Source: Hyphomicrobiales bacterium
GTDB taxonomy: Bacteria > Pseudomonadota > Alphaproteobacteria > Rhizobiales > Beijerinckiaceae
DNA: 64,000 nt
Direction: 5' to 3'
Assembly (NCBI GenBank): GCA_027483945.1
Contig: JAIXTM010000009.1
Span: 226,455 to 290,454, forward strand
Part shown: positions 7,260 through 16,484 of the stretch, in pieces
Position numbering within the stretch: the stretch's first letter is position 1
How the letters are laid out: each line of letters starts with the position of its first letter
Made by a program: the position numbers and the translations under genes
Notes under the pieces: model-generated
Databases searched by the model: none
Told to the model about the DNA's origin: nothing
Seen by the model: the letters and a program-made list of their open reading frames with translations, nothing else

Positions 7260-9410
7260 CTACTCGGCCGCGACGGCGTGGGGGGCTTCCGCATCGGCCC
7301 AGCCATCCTCGCCCGAGAGCTCGTCCTCGCCCATGGCCGTTTCGCCGCCGTCCTCCGCCGTCTCTTCGACCGCGTCGGCCGACTCGGTCGTGACCGGTTC
7401 GGCCTGGTCGACGCTCACCACATCACCGCCATCGCGCCGCTCGAAAGCGAGCAGCCGGCCGCGAGTGCGCAGCGGCTCAGGCGTCCAGCCTGTGCCGGCG
7501 AGCAGCTCGGCCGCGTGTTCGACCATCTCGCCCTTCTTCAGGTGCTCGATGCGGTCGGCGGCGCGCTCGCCCTTCGCCGCGGCCACCGCGGCGAGTATGC
7601 GCGCCTTGGTGACCCGGCCGAGGAAGGTGTCGGCGGTCGGGCTCCAACCGGTTGCCGCGATGTCGAGATCGACCGCTTGCGCCAGCTTGTCAGCATGCGC
7701 GATGGCGCGCGGGCGCCGGCTGTAGGGCTCGACGACTGCGTTCACCCCGTGGCTGACCACATAGGCGAACAGCGCGTCACGGCTGTCCTGGTCCCAGCCG
7801 GCGAGCGTGTCCCAGAGCGCCTCCGGCTCGCCAGGGAGGTGCTGATCCCAGTTCTCGTGCGCGGTGCGCAGCGCGTTGGCCGGCGCGCTGTCGGTCAGAC
7901 CGGGCGTCTGGGCCGGGAAGCTGACGGCGCGCAGGTCGAGCTCGAGGCAGCTGTCCTGGGCGTAGGAGTAGAACACCTTCAGGGTCAGTGCGTGCAGCAC
8001 GGCGAGATAGGCGACGTCCGACCGCTCACTCACCGCGTGGCGGAGCGCGACGGTGCGATACGCGGTCAGCTCCGAGACGAGCCGGTCGGACAGGGGCTTC
8101 ATGCCCTCGTCTTCCTCCGGCTCGGGCGCGGGCGGCGGATCGTCGGCCGTGATGCTCTCGCCGCCACCGTTGCTCGCCGCCAAGGCGCGGGTCTCCTCGG
8201 CTGCTTCCGGCTCGGCCTCGGGCTCGACCCGCAGCTCGTCCTCGGGCCGGACATAGCCGCGCTCGACGAGCAATGCGCCGTTCCGATCGATGCTGACGAA
8301 GGCGCCGGCACGTGCGACCTCGGCCGGATCGTAGGCGAGCGGACGGGTGTCGATCGCCTCGATGGCGGTCTCGAGCTCGCCCAGACGCGCGTCGACCTCC
8401 TCGGGGAGCTCGGGCGCGTCCTCGTATTCGGCGACGAGGCCATCATACTCGGCCTGAAGCGCGTCGCGGGTGGCCTGCTCCTCCTCGGAGGTCGCGATCG
8501 GCTCGCCTCGCAGGTGCCGCAGGCCGAAGCTGTGGCCGTAGGGGAAGTCGGGTGCGGCCTCGACCCACTTCCAGCCTTCGGCCTCGACCTGGGCTGCCTC
8601 TTCGCGCAGCTTCTCGGCCGTCATCAGGTCGACGAGCGCGACGTCCTGCAGCCAGCCGCCGTCGTCGCCCTGGAACAGGTCGCGCAGCACGCAGCCGCCG
8701 GCCTCCACATAGGCGTCAACGCCGATGAACTGCGCCCGCTTGTCGGCGGCGCGCACCGCGCCCTCGGTCAGCCACCGCCGGATCATGTAGGGCTGCTTGT
8801 CGTAGGACTGGGTCAGCCGCTCGAACACCTGCGCTTGGCGTGCATGGTCGCCCGACACAGTGAAGGCCATCAGCTGATCGAGCGTCATTCCGTCCTCGGC
8901 ATAGACGTCGAGAAGCTTCGGGCTGACTGAGGCCAGCTTCAGCCGCTGCTTTACCACCTGGACCGAGACGAAGAAGGTGGCGGCGATCTCCTCCTCGGAC
9001 TGGCCCTTCTCGCGAAGCGCCAGGAACGCCCGGAACTGGTCGAGCGGGTGGAGCGGCGCGCGCTGGACGTTCTCGGCGAGGCTGTCCTCCTCGGCCACGC
9101 CGCCCTCGCGCACGATGCAGGGCACGGGCGCGGTCTTGGCCAGGCGCTTCTGCTTCACGAGCAGTTCGAGCGCCCGGAAGCGGCGACCGCCGGCCGGGAT
9201 CTCGAACATGCCCGTCTCATCGCCCGCCTCGTTGGTGACAGCGCGGACCGACAGGCCCTGCAACAGGCCGCGCCGGGCGATGTCCTCGGCGAGTTCCTCG
9301 ATCGAGACGCCGGCCTTCACGCGCCGGACGTTCGACTGGGAGAGCAGGAGCTTGTTGAAGGGGATGTCGCGGGAGGCCGCGAGGGTGATCTTCTTAACGG
9401 CAGTCGCCAT
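7260..9410 (-). CDS. Large ParB/RepB/Spo0J-family protein of the island
   Basis: 716 aa from the ATG at 9410 (GGAG 8 bases upstream; GTG at 9419 overlaps that site). The N-terminal ParB/Srx-like domain has IPFNKLLLSQSNVRR, the arginine box PAGGRRFRALELL and the ENVQRAPLHPLDQFRAF stretch, followed by a helix-turn-helix region (EEIAATFFVSVQVVKQRLKL). Canonical chromosomal ParB is about 300 aa; the extra ~400 residues include an acidic linker (PPPAPEPEEDEG) and a C-terminal region unique to the long ParB-like proteins of integrative elements. It probably serves element partition or regulation. It is preceded by a leader repeat shared with the DUF932 gene, suggesting joint control. Confidence 0.85.
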   Translation of the reverse strand: MATAVKKITLAASRDIPFNKLLLSQSNVRRVKAGVSIEELAEDIARRGLLQGLSVRAVTNEAGDETGMFEIPAGGRRFRALELLVKQKRLAKTAPVPCIVREGGVAEEDSLAENVQRAPLHPLDQFRAFLALREKGQSEEEIAATFFVSVQVVKQRLKLASVSPKLLDVYAEDGMTLDQLMAFTVSGDHARQAQVFERLTQSYDKQPYMIRRWLTEGAVRAADKRAQFIGVDAYVEAGGCVLRDLFQGDDGGWLQDVALVDLMTAEKLREEAAQVEAEGWKWVEAAPDFPYGHSFGLRHLRGEPIATSEEEQATRDALQAEYDGLVAEYEDAPELPEEVDARLGELETAIEAIDTRPLAYDPAEVARAGAFVSIDRNGALLVERGYVRPEDELRVEPEAEPEAAEETRALAASNGGGESITADDPPPAPEPEEDEGMKPLSDRLVSELTAYRTVALRHAVSERSDVAYLAVLHALTLKVFYSYAQDSCLELDLRAVSFPAQTPGLTDSAPANALRTAHENWDQHLPGEPEALWDTLAGWDQDSRDALFAYVVSHGVNAVVEPYSRRPRAIAHADKLAQAVDLDIAATGWSPTADTFLGRVTKARILAAVAAAKGERAADRIEHLKKGEMVEHAAELLAGTGWTPEPLRTRGRLLAFERRDGGDVVSVDQAEPVTTESADAVEETAEDGGETAMGEDELSGEDGWADAEAPHAVAAE

Positions 9411-9421
9411 GGTCTTCACTC

Positions 9422-9468
9422 CGCGACGGGCGGCCGGGAGCCTCTCTCCCGACCCTCAACCCGTCACG
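9422..9468 (-). repeat. Shared leader repeat, copy 1 (before the ParB-like gene)
   Basis: A 47-base stretch ending 12 bases before the ATG of the ParB-like gene; nearly identical to 10793-10840. It contains CGGGAG/CTCCCG arms that can pair as a small hairpin and GACGGG/CCCGTC arms spanning most of the unit. Likely a common operator or 5' leader. Confidence 0.7.
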
Positions 9469-9560
9469 AAGCGCAGCGCCGCCCTCTCACTCTGAAAGGG
9501 CGACGCCGCAGAGACGTGGATCAGGAGAAGCGCAGAGCCGGAAAGCCGGAGGCCCTGAGG

Positions 9561-9582
9561 TCCGCCGATCCGGCTCGGCGGA
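9561..9582 (-). terminator. Hairpin just after the DUF932 gene
   Basis: Perfect arms TCCGCCGA (9561-9568) and TCGGCGGA (9575-9582), starting two bases after the DUF932 stop codon. No clear U-tract. Confidence 0.45.
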
Positions 9583-9584
9583 TG

Positions 9585-10781
9585 TCAGGCCGCCCGGTCG
9601 AGCAGCTTCTTGGCCCGGGCTTCTAGGTCGAGCCGTGCGTCCTGGTGTGGCTTGTCACGCGCGACCGCCGTGATGCCTTGGACAAAGTCGAAGACGGAAA
9701 CGGGCTTGCGGCCTTCCTCGGCGAGCACCGTCTCGATGATCTTCGTCGTCTCGGCCTTGCCAAAGCCGCGCTTCCTGAGGAACTCGGTCCTGTCCTCGTC
9801 GGTGCGCGCGACGATGCGTTCGCGCGCCTGACGGATGCCGTTGATGAAGGGCTGGGGCGAGGAGTTGGCGAAACGGGTGAGCGCCGGCGCCGCCTCGTGC
9901 GCGAAGCGCGAGGCGGCGTACTTCGAGTGCCGGATGGTGATCTCCTCGAAGTCCTCCACGCCCCAGAGGTTGCGGTTCTGGCAGACGGCGCGGAGATAGA
10001 AGCTCGCGATGCCGAGCGTCTTCGCGCCCACTTCCGAGTTCCAGCAATAGAAGCCGCGAAAGTAGAGGTCGGGCGAGCCGTCGGGCAGGCGTCCTGCCTC
10101 GATCGGGTTCAGGTCGTCGACCAGGAACAGGAAGACGTCGCGGTCGGACGCGTAAAGCGTGGTCGTGTCCTGCGTGATATCGACCAGCGGGTTGTAGACG
10201 CCCGTCGACCAGTCGAGCACGCCCGGCACCTTCCACCGCGTGTCGCCCGTGCCGTTGCCGGCGATCCGCTGCACGGCCGCGACCAGCTCATGGTCGTAGA
10301 TGCGGCCATAGTCGGGGCCGGTGACGGCGCGCAGCTCCGCACGCCCGTCGTTGGTTTCGAGCGTCTTTACCTGCTCGGCGCGGTGGGAGGTGAGGCCGTA
10401 CTGGAGATTGATGCCGGCGAGCGGAGCGGGCAATTGGCGCAGGTACGCGGCCGGGGCGCCGACGAGGGCGGCCAGCTGGCCGAAGCTCCAGTGAGTGGGG
10501 GCGATCGGCTGGTCCGAGCCTGGCAGCACGAGGGCGAGCCGCTCTGTGTCGCTGCGCTCAGCCTCGACGCGCACGGCCGCGCTCTCGACAGTGCGCGTGC
10601 GGCTGCGCTCGGCGCGGCCCTTCACCGCCGCCATCAGCTCGGACAAGGACAGGTAGCGCTCGTCGGCCGGGCGGCTGAACCACTCGGACGATACTCGCCC
10701 GACGCGTTCACCGCGGCTGACATCGACACGGTAGCCGCCCCGCGGATCGGGGCGGGCTTCCAGAACCTCAACATTGGTCAT
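9585..10781 (-). CDS. DUF932 domain protein (phage/plasmid-like)
   Basis: 398 aa. The central region reads as DUF932: HWSFGQLAALVGAPAAYLR, NLQYGLTSHR, AVTGPDYGRIYDHELV, DRDVFLFLVDDLNPIE, RGFYCWNSEVGAKTLGIASF and AVCQNRNLWGV, then the helical end ITIRHSKYAASRF. These proteins are widespread on plasmids, prophages and integrative elements beside ParB-like and Toprim genes; no enzymatic activity has been established to my knowledge. The ATG at 10781 follows the second copy of the shared leader repeat. It forms the promoter-distal-to-promoter order DUF932, ParB-like, Toprim, DUF2493 on the minus strand. Confidence 0.82.
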   Translation of the reverse strand: MTNVEVLEARPDPRGGYRVDVSRGERVGRVSSEWFSRPADERYLSLSELMAAVKGRAERSRTRTVESAAVRVEAERSDTERLALVLPGSDQPIAPTHWSFGQLAALVGAPAAYLRQLPAPLAGINLQYGLTSHRAEQVKTLETNDGRAELRAVTGPDYGRIYDHELVAAVQRIAGNGTGDTRWKVPGVLDWSTGVYNPLVDITQDTTTLYASDRDVFLFLVDDLNPIEAGRLPDGSPDLYFRGFYCWNSEVGAKTLGIASFYLRAVCQNRNLWGVEDFEEITIRHSKYAASRFAHEAAPALTRFANSSPQPFINGIRQARERIVARTDEDRTEFLRKRGFGKAETTKIIETVLAEEGRKPVSVFDFVQGITAVARDKPHQDARLDLEARAKKLLDRAA

Positions 10782-10792
10782 CTCGGGTCTCC

Positions 10793-10840
10793 CGCGACGG
10801 GCCTGCCGGGAGCCTCTCTCTCGACCCTCGACCCGTCACG
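10793..10840 (-). repeat. Shared leader repeat, copy 2 (before the DUF932 gene)
   Basis: 48 bases matching 9422-9468 at all but about four positions (plus one base of length). Both copies begin 12 bases from the start codon they precede. Bases 10841-11030 beyond it contain only GC-rich sequence without a supportable gene. Confidence 0.7.
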
Positions 10841-11030
10841 GCGACAGCCGCCGTCCTCTTCCTCTCGGGGCGTTGCGGGGTATCCCCGCAGAAGGGGTCG
10901 GGCTCGGCCGCAGGGGAAGGCTTTCCCCTCAACTCCCGATTTTCTTCAAGCCCGCCGATCCGTATCGTCGGGCCTACGAAAACTTGGGCCAGGGCAGTGC
11001 AACCTCTGTTCTCTGACCAAAGGCCAGGTG

Positions 11031-11361
11031 GCGACCGGCATCGCCAATCTCGTGGTCTGGTCGCAACTGTTCGAGAAGCAGCGTCGCGTGGTGCTTGCGG
11101 CTGGTATGCTGGGGATTGACGGTCGCGTCCGGCACGAGGGCGACGTGGTCCACGTCGTCGCCACGCCTGCATGACCTGTCGGCGCTGCTCGGCAGCGTCT
11201 ACGATCGGGAGGCCGCTTTTCCGCTGCCGCATGGCTGGGGGACGAGGCCAGGCGCGGCGGCGGTCCGGACGTGCGCGACACACACACCCGGCGAAGGTGC
11301 GCGACATCTACGTCCGCGCTCTCTCGCTGGGAGCGATCCGGACAGGGCCCGGGATTTCCGT
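11031..11361 (+). pseudogene. dnaE2: Decayed 3' end of an error-prone DNA polymerase (DnaE2)
   Basis: Plus-strand fragments match the C-terminal end of ImuC/DnaE2: TGIANLVVWSQLFEKQRRVV and GRVRHEGDVVHVVA in one frame, then RLHDLSALLGSVYDREAAF and PLPHGWG in another, GDEARRGGGPDVRD in a third, VRDIYV and finally ARDFR near 11347-11361. At least three frame changes are needed and the upstream 1,000 residues are missing. This is a dead remnant of an imuA-imuB-dnaE2 mutagenesis cassette, or of its last gene, left between the maintenance genes and the defence genes. Confidence 0.75.
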
Positions 11362-11380
11362 TACGGCGACTTGTCCAAGT

Positions 11381-14300
11381 TCAACCCGTCCATAGATCAT
11401 CGGGGCCAAGATAGCTAAGATCAAGCTGCGTTGGGTTCTGCGCGACGCTCGCGCGCAACAAGCCTCGGCGACGAGGGTTGAGCGGATGCGGCAGCAAGCC
11501 CATCGGCTGGCCATCAGACGACAGGATAAGCGGCTGCCCGTTGTGATGCTGGACGTGGAGCGGCGAGCCGGTCGGCGCTGCTCCCGCGAACCATTTGACA
11601 TTCCCGACATAGGCGCGTTCGGCCCAGGTTCGGTTATCGGCTGGCTCGAACTCTTGCACGAAGTCGAGCCACATAGCCCTGGTTTCCGCCGTCGGCCAAT
11701 CGGGCTGAGCCGACCACAGCGCCATTTCGGGCGTGCGCAGCCAGGCTCGCAGTTCGGCTCCTGTTGTGAAAGTGGCACCAGTGCCGGTGACGGCCTTGAT
11801 CGCTGCGAGCCGTGAGTTGAAGCCAGCCTGGATGAGGATTGACGCGGAGCGGTTCAATGTTCCGGTTTCGACGGCCGGCACAGCGAGCCCAAGCTCATGG
11901 TCTTCCAAAAGCAGGTCGAACATTCCGATCTTGTCGCCATTGGCGGCGGCCCGCACGCGGATCGCCTCCATCGCCCAAGGCAAGCGATAGACCAGACCGC
12001 CTTCGACGAACTGTAGGGTTTCCGACGATCGGGCCGCGCCAAGCGCAGCGAGCGGCTGACCGAGCAGCCACGCTCGAAGGATGGCGCGCCAGTTTGCCGG
12101 TAAGGGGTCAGGCGTGAACGGATAGAAGGCGAACACGCGCTCGGCGAGCTCCATGATGGCCGTGATCGCGCCTTCAGCGTCGCCCGCCAACAGGCTTCCG
12201 TTGGCCTGAATAAGAAGCAGGTTCGCGTCAGCCGCGATAGCATCAAGGGCGTGGCCGGTCGTCAAGCCGATCCCTGCAAGGAAATAGCCGCGCCGCCGGG
12301 CGGCCGTCGATTGGCTCCAGATCAGCCGGCTGCGCGATAATAAGCCAGCCTTAAGCACCTGCTGAATTGGCCCGTCCTGTCGCTGAAGCCGGCGATGCCA
12401 CAGCGACGACTGAAGAATGTCGTCCAGCGCGGCCTCGATACCGTCGTCGGGAATGTCATTCTCGCCGATCAGGCTGAGGATCGCCGTGTCGAGCGTCGCC
12501 ACGTGCCGCTCCCAATCCGCGAGTGCGCGCTCCCGGTCTTCGGGCTTTTCGTTGGCGACTTCGGGGAAAGACCAAGCCGCCGCATTGTTCAGGACATGTT
12601 CGGTTAGCGCATTCAGATCTCCGCCGATCCGCGCCCGCATCCGCTTGAGCAGCTCCGCGACCAAGCGAACGAGACCGCTTTCCATTTCGCGTGCGCCGAG
12701 GTCGTTGATGAGCGCCTCCCACGCCCGCCGCTTCTTCGCGATGTCGTCGAACATCGGAAAGAGGACGATGCCCTCGACGTCGACATAGGCGCGGCCGGCG
12801 CGGCCGATGACATTCTTGAATTCGCTGATTTCTATGCGCTCGCCGCTGCGGTGAAGCGAATGCATGACCACGGCCGTCGCAGACAAGTTCAGTCCCTGGG
12901 CGAGGGTCGGTGAGGAAATGGTGACCTTGAGGACGTTCTCGCGCAACAGGCGCTCAATTTCCTTGCGATAGGCGGTCGGCAGCGCGCCATGATGCAGAGC
13001 CACACCGAGGCGCAAACATTTGAGGATCGCGCTGTCGGTGCCGAGCCATTCTTCGCCGAGCGCGATCGCGGTGTTGAGAATGTTAGGATCTGCGTCGAGC
13101 AGCGATCGCAAGGCGCCGCGCTCGTGAAGGTCGACGATGACATCTGCAAACGGTTCGACGCTGCGCCGCTGCGGACAGAAGATCAGCACCGTCTGTCCGT
13201 CGTCGACGAGCCGCCACGCGGTCGCAAGACAGAGCTCTCGCTGGTTGTCCGGGAAAAGGCGCGTCCGAAATCGCCTCGGCGGGACGCGATCCGGCGGCAC
13301 GACGCCTGTCAAGAACCGCTGCACCCAGGGCCGCTCGTCGCCGACCCGTAGATTGAGCCGTGCGTTTGGTGAGGTCCAAACGACCTCACCGAAGCGCAAG
13401 CGGGTCGGCCGCCAATCGTTCTTGATCAGCCCGCCGGGGTGGTCTCGGCGCAGCCAGGCGGCGAAATCATCGAGCTGATCGCCATCGGGTAGGATCGCCG
13501 AAAGGCAGACAATTCGACGCGCCTGCGCATCGCCGCGGCGCAGCAGCCGCTGGATCTGGACCTCGTAGCGAACTTCCCGTTCGTTTGGGCCGATCATGTG
13601 CCCCTCGTCGAACACCAGCAGGCCGACGTCATCAAGAAGCGAAGGGTCGTTGCGAAGCGCGAAATCGAGCTTCTCGGGCGTCGCGACGACGATGTCGCGG
13701 TCGCGGATCGCGTCCTCATCGAAGCCGCTCACCCCAATGCTGCCGTAGAGCGCCGAGACGGTCTTGCCGAGCGGCCCGAAGGTCCGCTGCAGCGTGGTCT
13801 CGGTCTGCGCCGACAAGGCGCGCAGCGGTGTGACGAACACGACGCGTTTGCCGCCCGCGAGACAACGAAGGATGCACAGCTCGGCAATGCGTGTCTTGCC
13901 AGCGCTTGTCGGCAGCGACACCACGAGATCATCGGATTCGTCGACGGCGCGAGCCGCGGCTTCCGTCTGGGACGGCCAAAGGTCGATCTCCGCCTTAGCA
14001 CGCCTCTGCAGTGTCGCGATGAAGATCTGACGCAGCCGGGGCCAGTCGGCCGCGATTCCGCCCGTGGGCTGAAGGGGCACCCGCACATGGAAGGTGCTTG
14101 ACCAGAGGTCTGAGAGGAGATGGATGGCAACGCGATGCGCCCACCACTGCGGCAGTAGGTTCATTTCGCTGCAGATCGCGAGATTGAGGCGTAGCCGCTC
14201 CAGAGCCTGATCGACCAAAGGCCGCTCACCGCGTTCAAGCGCGAGCAGGAAGAGCGATAGGGCGGACATGAAGGCGTCCGTCAGGGCAACGTCGAGCCCT

Positions 14301-14899
14301 TCGAAGAGGAAGTCGTTGGCGCCTTCGCCCGCGTCGGCGGCCCCTTTCGCTTGATCGAGCCGAGCTTGAATGCCAGCGGCGATCCGCTGGTCACTGCCTT
14401 CGCCTGAGGCTCGATAGCCGAGAACGCTCTCGCGCAGGGCAGCAAAGTTGCGTCGCATCAACAGCGCCAAGATCCGCTCGACCGGCGAAAAGTTCTCGTC
14501 GGCCGCAACGATCGCCAATAGGGAATAGGCCCGCGCTGAGAGGTGCGCGAGATGATACGCTGCGGCGGCCATGACGAAGTGGAAGTCCCGATCGACCTCC
14601 TGGCGGTTGCCTTTCGCCATGACGGCCTCGAGTGCGGTGGCCGCTTGCTCGAACGCGGTACGGGCCTGAGCTGGATCGCCGTTGAGCTCGCGAAGACGAA
14701 GACCAAGGCCGAGAAGGGCGTAGGCGTAGGAGTGCAGATCGTAGCTGAGCTGTGGCGCGAACGCTGGCGCGTCGGGCGGAAGGGCACCATCGCGCCAGAT
14801 GATGGCGCGGGCCTCACCTCGAGCGATCAGCCTGCCCCGGAAGCCGGCGGTCGCCGCTTCCGCGATATCGGCGGCGATGGCGTCAGGGGTTGTTGGCAT
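11381..14899 (-). CDS. hamB: Hachiman helicase HamB (Ski2-like superfamily 2)
   Basis: 1172-aa ATP-dependent helicase of an anti-phage system. The ATG at 14899 overlaps the end of hamA by 17 bases. About 300 mostly helical residues precede the helicase core: motif I SLPTSAGKTRIAEL (about residue 330), VATPEKLD, motif II DEGH (about 430), motif III LSAILPD, then GLNLSATAVVMHS and motif VI NVIGRAGRAYVDVEG (about 700), which is the Ski2-type QxxGRAGR form. Another ~450 residues follow. In known Hachiman systems HamB senses and translocates on DNA and restrains or licenses the HamA nuclease. Pairing with a DUF1837 gene makes the call strong. It converges on the dnaE2 remnant. Confidence 0.88.
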   Translation of the reverse strand: MPTTPDAIAADIAEAATAGFRGRLIARGEARAIIWRDGALPPDAPAFAPQLSYDLHSYAYALLGLGLRLRELNGDPAQARTAFEQAATALEAVMAKGNRQEVDRDFHFVMAAAAYHLAHLSARAYSLLAIVAADENFSPVERILALLMRRNFAALRESVLGYRASGEGSDQRIAAGIQARLDQAKGAADAGEGANDFLFEGLDVALTDAFMSALSLFLLALERGERPLVDQALERLRLNLAICSEMNLLPQWWAHRVAIHLLSDLWSSTFHVRVPLQPTGGIAADWPRLRQIFIATLQRRAKAEIDLWPSQTEAAARAVDESDDLVVSLPTSAGKTRIAELCILRCLAGGKRVVFVTPLRALSAQTETTLQRTFGPLGKTVSALYGSIGVSGFDEDAIRDRDIVVATPEKLDFALRNDPSLLDDVGLLVFDEGHMIGPNEREVRYEVQIQRLLRRGDAQARRIVCLSAILPDGDQLDDFAAWLRRDHPGGLIKNDWRPTRLRFGEVVWTSPNARLNLRVGDERPWVQRFLTGVVPPDRVPPRRFRTRLFPDNQRELCLATAWRLVDDGQTVLIFCPQRRSVEPFADVIVDLHERGALRSLLDADPNILNTAIALGEEWLGTDSAILKCLRLGVALHHGALPTAYRKEIERLLRENVLKVTISSPTLAQGLNLSATAVVMHSLHRSGERIEISEFKNVIGRAGRAYVDVEGIVLFPMFDDIAKKRRAWEALINDLGAREMESGLVRLVAELLKRMRARIGGDLNALTEHVLNNAAAWSFPEVANEKPEDRERALADWERHVATLDTAILSLIGENDIPDDGIEAALDDILQSSLWHRRLQRQDGPIQQVLKAGLLSRSRLIWSQSTAARRRGYFLAGIGLTTGHALDAIAADANLLLIQANGSLLAGDAEGAITAIMELAERVFAFYPFTPDPLPANWRAILRAWLLGQPLAALGAARSSETLQFVEGGLVYRLPWAMEAIRVRAAANGDKIGMFDLLLEDHELGLAVPAVETGTLNRSASILIQAGFNSRLAAIKAVTGTGATFTTGAELRAWLRTPEMALWSAQPDWPTAETRAMWLDFVQEFEPADNRTWAERAYVGNVKWFAGAAPTGSPLHVQHHNGQPLILSSDGQPMGLLPHPLNPRRRGLLRASVAQNPTQLDLSYLGPDDLWTG

Positions 14900-15668
14900 C
14901 GGCAATCACTCGATCGTAGACCGCGCCGATGAAGGCGCCGTGTCCTTCCACGTGCAGTCCAATGCCCCACTGATTTATGGGGCCAGGATAGGCCTGAAGG
15001 GATGCGGTCAGCAGCGCGTCTGGGGCATTGCCGGAGAATGTGAAAAGCAGATGCCGGACGCTTTGCGGCGGGATGCCATGCTTCAACAGCGCGTCGTCGA
15101 TAGCATCGGCTAGCGGAAGATTGTCGAGTTCGAGAAGGCGCGCCGAGATGTAGGACAGAGCGTGCGCTGAGGGCAGACCGCCATCTTTGTCGAGCGCGGT
15201 GCGCGCGTCGGTGAGTACCTGCGCGGTGAGCGCGGCGCGGCTCTTCGCTTCAGTCTTGAGGAACTGAAGGCGTTGCGATTGAGCATCCTGCATTATCCCA
15301 ATCACGTCGTCGCCGCGCATCGCCATGTTGCGATGGTCTTTCCAGCGGAGCCGTTTGATCGGCGCGTGGTAGCCACCACTATGGGCATCGATCCATTCGG
15401 TCGCGTAGATCTCGCCTAGGTCGCCTGAGCGGATCGCCTTGGTCGTCGGCAACTTGCCTTCAATGAGCGCCGCGGCCAGTGGCTTGCCGAGCCGCGCGAG
15501 CGCGCGTGCCACCTGCTCCTCGGATGCATAGTGGGCAGGGACAATGGCTGACGTCGCCTGGATGCCGGTGGCGATACTTGCGGCCTGCACGGTCATCACC
15601 CTGCGCAGGTGGTTTCCCACGGGCAGATCAACTGTCAGACACCAATCATTGAACTGCGCCAACCTCAC
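14883..15668 (-). CDS. hamA: Hachiman nuclease HamA (DUF1837)
   Basis: 261 aa; effector nuclease of the Hachiman system. The PD-(D/E)xK-like core is visible: SGDLGEIYATEWI (Glu about 86), KRLRWKDHRNMAMRGDDVIG (Asp about 120-121) and FLKTEAKSR (Glu140, Lys142). The RNM..GDD..EAK arrangement is the hallmark of DUF1837. Known HamA proteins cleave DNA when released or activated by HamB, giving abortive infection. The start is GTG 15668, directly against the GGGAGGA site; TTG 15662 has better spacing. The gene lies 12 bases after the Mrr-like gene and overlaps hamB, so the three are one operon. Confidence 0.87.
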   Translation of the reverse strand: MRLAQFNDWCLTVDLPVGNHLRRVMTVQAASIATGIQATSAIVPAHYASEEQVARALARLGKPLAAALIEGKLPTTKAIRSGDLGEIYATEWIDAHSGGYHAPIKRLRWKDHRNMAMRGDDVIGIMQDAQSQRLQFLKTEAKSRAALTAQVLTDARTALDKDGGLPSAHALSYISARLLELDNLPLADAIDDALLKHGIPPQSVRHLLFTFSGNAPDALLTASLQAYPGPINQWGIGLHVEGHGAFIGAVYDRVIADANNP

Positions 15669-15680
15669 TCCTCCCGGTCA

Positions 15681-16484
15681 TCAAGGAAAGAGGTCGCGGA
15701 GGCGAATAAACGGCGATCCGGTTTCAGCGGCCCGGCGCACCTTGCGCTCGAGAACGCTCGCAAGTGGAATTTCGCGGTCGAGCATCTCGTACAGGTCGAG
15801 GCCGTCAACGCAGATAACGCGCTTGCCACGTCCAAAAGCCGCGAGGCCCTCTTCAGTAAACCCGCTGTTGCTGACAAACAGCCCGCGGGTCCATGCAGCC
15901 TTCTGCTCGATCTTGCCGTGGAAGGTGTGCAGATCGGCGACGCCGATCGGCTGGCCCTGCCACTTCGCCTCGAGCAGGTAGATTTCGCTCGCGAGCTGAA
16001 AGCTGCCGTCGATCTGCTCGCCGCGCAGCCGAAAGGGCTCTTGCGCGGCCAGGCCGAAGGCGTCGAACAGCCTTTTAAGGAAAGCCTCGAAAGCGTAGCC
16101 GCGTGCCTGCGGCGCAAGCGAGGACACCTGGATAAGCTCTGCCTTGAATTTTGCGATGGTCTGGCGATCAACAGCGGCGGCTTGCTGGGCGGCCGTCGTT
16201 TGTGATGACGCCGTGCCACCCGACAATCGGCTGATCAGCCCGAGATAACGCGTCTCAGCATTGCTGACGGGATCTGCGTCGCCAGAGCGAGCGAGGTACT
16301 CACGGCGATGTTCCCAGATAGCCGTAAGCGTACGGACGGCAGTTGCCTCGTCGCAAGTCTGCAAAAAGTAGCGCAGGCGCTTACCCTTCGAGCCTCCGTT
16401 TGCGGAGTATTTTGGGTCGTCGATGTTAACCTTGAGCTCGGAGGCAAAAAAGTCCGCGAAACTCGTGTCGGAAAAATCCAGCAC
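15681..16484 (-). CDS. Mrr-like restriction endonuclease linked to Hachiman
   Basis: 267 aa from the GTG at 16484. The C-terminal half is an Mrr-type PD-(D/E)xK nuclease: [18 protein letters not shown] (Glu133), GEQIDGSF (Asp159), [10 protein letters not shown] (Glu172, Lys174), DLHTFHGKI and [15 protein letters not shown]. The N-terminal half is a separate helical domain ([19 protein letters not shown]). Mrr-family enzymes usually cut modified DNA. Upstream of the GTG the frame stays open to 16568 and reads like protein ([17 protein letters not shown]), so the true start may be an unusual codon (ATT 16556, with GAGGA six bases upstream, or CTG 16541). First gene of a tight operon with hamA and hamB, which suggests a shared defence role. 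Confidence 0.8.
   Translation of the reverse strand: MLDFSDTSFADFFASELKVNIDDPKYSANGGSKGKRLRYFLQTCDEATAVRTLTAIWEHRREYLARSGDADPVSNAETRYLGLISRLSGGTASSQTTAAQQAAAVDRQTIAKFKAELIQVSSLAPQARGYAFEAFLKRLFDAFGLAAQEPFRLRGEQIDGSFQLASEIYLLEAKWQGQPIGVADLHTFHGKIEQKAAWTRGLFVSNSGFTEEGLAAFGRGKRVICVDGLDLYEMLDREIPLASVLERKVRRAAETGSPFIRLRDLFP

Noticed and set aside
7179..8930. 583-codon plus-strand frame opposite the ParB-like gene
   Set aside because: No domain features; the minus-strand gene has motifs, a ribosome site and neighbours in the same direction.
9645..11174. 509-codon plus-strand frame opposite DUF932
   Set aside because: Only its very end (after about 11,030) resembles protein, and that is the dnaE2 remnant; the rest is antisense.
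10768..11307. 179-codon minus-strand frame between DUF932 and hamB
   Set aside because: Covers the leader repeat and the dnaE2 remnant; arginine-rich, no start signal.
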